7,380 nt of DNA. Origin: MnTg04 sp036443455. Lineage in GTDB: Bacteria; Pseudomonadota; Gammaproteobacteria; Steroidobacterales; MnTg04. The translations under genes and the position numbers were made by a program. The notes under the pieces were generated by a model. That model was not told the DNA's origin, made no database searches, and saw only the letters and a program-made list of their open reading frames with translations. Location of the stretch: assembly GCA_036443455.1 (NCBI GenBank), contig JAZFYI010000188.1:1-7380 (forward strand). Direction: 5' to 3'. Numbering within the stretch: position 1 is the first letter of the stretch; each line of letters opens with the position of its first letter. Below, piece after piece: positions 6,142-7,380 of the stretch.

Positions 6142-6511
6142 AGACAAGAAAATCGTCGCGACTACCGGCAGCGCCATCGGGATCAGCACCTTTGCGTCGT
6201 TTATCGGTCTTTGTTGTATCGGACCGTGGGCGGTGGTCCTGTTTGGCGTATCCGGTGCGGTGACGATGGCGCGCTGGCAACCGTTTCGCCCGTACATTCT
6301 TGGCGTCGCCGCGGCGATGCTGGCCTGGGCGTTCTGGCGCGTTTACCGGCCGCAGCCGGTTTGTGCAGACGGCACCTGTCCCGCCGGGCCGTCGATATGG
6401 CTGAAAGTCATGTTATGGGTTGCCGCCGCGATGATCGTGCTCGCTTTTTTTGCCGATGACCTGCAATGGATACTGGTCGACCCGACTCCTGTGGGGCTGC
6501 GAGATGAATAG
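6134..6511 (+). CDS. MerT-like mercuric ion transport protein
   Basis: A 125-residue inner-membrane protein resembling MerT, which brings Hg(II) from periplasmic thiols into the cytoplasm. Three transmembrane segments are seen: about 13-42 with the vicinal pair Cys27-Cys28 (IGLCCIGPW), about 53-70, and about 88-107. WRVYRP (68-73) leads into a cytoplasmic loop with Cys77 and Cys82 (CADGTC), matching the MerT layout of a cysteine pair in helix 1 and a second pair in the loop after helix 2. LFGVSGA (36-42) corresponds to the LGFSGA segment of MerT. There is no fused HMA domain. The start overlaps the previous stop by 8 nt, and the stop overlaps the next start by 8 nt. I leave the symbol blank because identity with classical merT is not certain: the sequence is divergent and merP and merA are not in view. 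Confidence 0.85.
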   Translation: MDEDKKIVATTGSAIGISTFASFIGLCCIGPWAVVLFGVSGAVTMARWQPFRPYILGVAAAMLAWAFWRVYRPQPVCADGTCPAGPSIWLKVMLWVAAAMIVLAFFADDLQWILVDPTPVGLRDE

Positions 6512-7380
6512 AAAGCATGTGCTGGCTGTAGCCGCGAGCGTTTTGTTGCTGCCTGCGTGCAGCCAGGATACCGGAGATTCCGGCACTGAGGAATCTGCAG
6601 TAGCTGATTACCTGAGCTACGAAGTCATAGATCAAGACCTCGAAAAACTGCGCAGCGATTTCAACGCGCATCGCGGCCAGGTCAGGTTGATGTTTATCAG
6701 CGGTCCAACCTGCGGCATATGCCTGCGCGGCATGGCCGATCTGAATGACGAATTCATTGCCGCGAGCCAGAATGACGGACGGCTCGAGACCTTCGTCGTC
6801 TATGTGCCGGTACTCGGCGCGAAAGAGAAGCATGTCCTGGATGTCTTGCCATTACTCGCTGGCCCCAGGATTCATCATTACTGGGAAGAAAGCGGGATCA
6901 TCGGCCGGCTCTATCAGAAGGCCATGGATACCGAACTCTATATGTGGGATGTCTGGATGGCTTACCGGCCCGATGCGGTCTGGGAAGGCGAGTTGCCGCC
7001 GTATCCTGATTTCTGGATGCACCAGTTGGGACCGTTGCCCGGGGAGCTGATGCTCGACGCCAGTGTTTTCGCCGTGGAAACCCGGAAAATGATGGACCTG
7101 ATCGGCGATGCCGAATCTTTCGCCGATGCGCTGGTGGCAAGATCCGCCGCGGAGCAAGTTGCAGACGGACTGGTGATACCTGACATCGCGCAGCCAAAAG
7201 GCATTGCGATCGGCACCCACATCCGGGGCCGTGGCGGTTACCTGAATCTGAAAAGCATACAGTCGATCGAGCAACGCGGGACGATTACCGCGGGTGGGGA
7301 GACCTTCGACCTGCAAATCAACAGCCAGCGTGGCCAGGGAATCAGCCGAGTTGTAGGCACGGGCGAGCAAGTCTCGGTAG
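6504..7380 (+). CDS. Thioredoxin-fold lipoprotein with CGIC motif, 3' end beyond window
   Basis: An open frame from ATG 6504 to the window end (292 codons, no stop), so the gene is incomplete. The N-terminus is a lipoprotein signal with basic NRKH, a hydrophobic core and LPAC, Cys19 being the lipidated residue. Ser at +2 favours outer-membrane sorting. Residues about 58-175 look like a thioredoxin-type domain: strand VRLMFIS (60-66), then GPTCGICLRGM with Cys70 and Cys73, strand LETFVVYVPVL (94-104), and a segment rich in aromatics (MWDVWMAYRP and PPYPDFWMHQLG, 147-176). From about 233, GTHIRGRGGYLNLKSIQSI and alternating strands (RGTITAGGETFDLQI) resemble the start of a LolA-like beta domain, suggesting a two-domain protein. 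The start overlaps the MerT-like stop by 8 nt. In this operon the periplasmic CxxC could take the metal-capturing place of MerP. That is inference; a thiol-disulfide role is an alternative. Confidence 0.85.
   Translation, partial: MNRKHVLAVAASVLLLPACSQDTGDSGTEESAVADYLSYEVIDQDLEKLRSDFNAHRGQVRLMFISGPTCGICLRGMADLNDEFIAASQNDGRLETFVVYVPVLGAKEKHVLDVLPLLAGPRIHHYWEESGIIGRLYQKAMDTELYMWDVWMAYRPDAVWEGELPPYPDFWMHQLGPLPGELMLDASVFAVETRKMMDLIGDAESFADALVARSAAEQVADGLVIPDIAQPKGIAIGTHIRGRGGYLNLKSIQSIEQRGTITAGGETFDLQINSQRGQGISRVVGTGEQVSV

Overview
The window looks like chromosomal DNA of a moderately high-GC, probably aquatic or sediment gammaproteobacterium. This is an inference. The best taxonomic clue is a response regulator and histidine kinase that match the 'proteobacterial dedicated sortase' (PDS) regulator families, which are typical of marine Gammaproteobacteria. 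There are no transposases, integrases, tRNA or rRNA genes, CRISPR arrays or long repeats. Coding density is very high: the only gaps near 100 bp are the promoter regions of pdsR and of the merR divergon.

Layout. (1) 1-366, plus strand: the 3' part of a small NTF2-like protein gene. (2) 406-1737, plus strand: an exported M20-family amidohydrolase with a complete metal-binding set. (3) 4808-1741, minus strand: a three-gene unit encoding a PdsR-like response regulator, a PdsS-like sensor kinase with a CBM9-like periplasmic domain (4-nt overlap with pdsR), and a small single-pass membrane protein. It converges on the amidohydrolase gene with only 3 bp between stop codons. No sortase or LPXTG target gene is present in the window. 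(4) 5343-4909, minus strand: a three-cysteine MerR-family regulator. (5) 5436 to the window end, plus strand: a four-gene operon divergent from merR. It encodes a Cys-containing four-helix membrane protein, a cytoplasmic thioredoxin-fold protein, a MerT-like transporter, and a thioredoxin-fold lipoprotein with a CxxC motif that runs off the window.

The operon in (5) is the most interesting part. It is preceded by a textbook MerR-type promoter, with a 19-bp spacer carrying a perfect CTGTA-N5-TACAG dyad. Its four genes are joined by three successive overlaps of exactly 8 nt, so their products are probably made in a coupled way. MerR plus MerT point to mercury or another thiophilic metal, yet merP, merA and merB are absent from the visible part. 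In their place are two different thioredoxin-fold proteins and an unfamiliar membrane protein with conserved-looking cysteines. I read this as a candidate non-canonical thiophilic-metal handling module. The end of the operon lies outside the window, so a downstream merA cannot be excluded.
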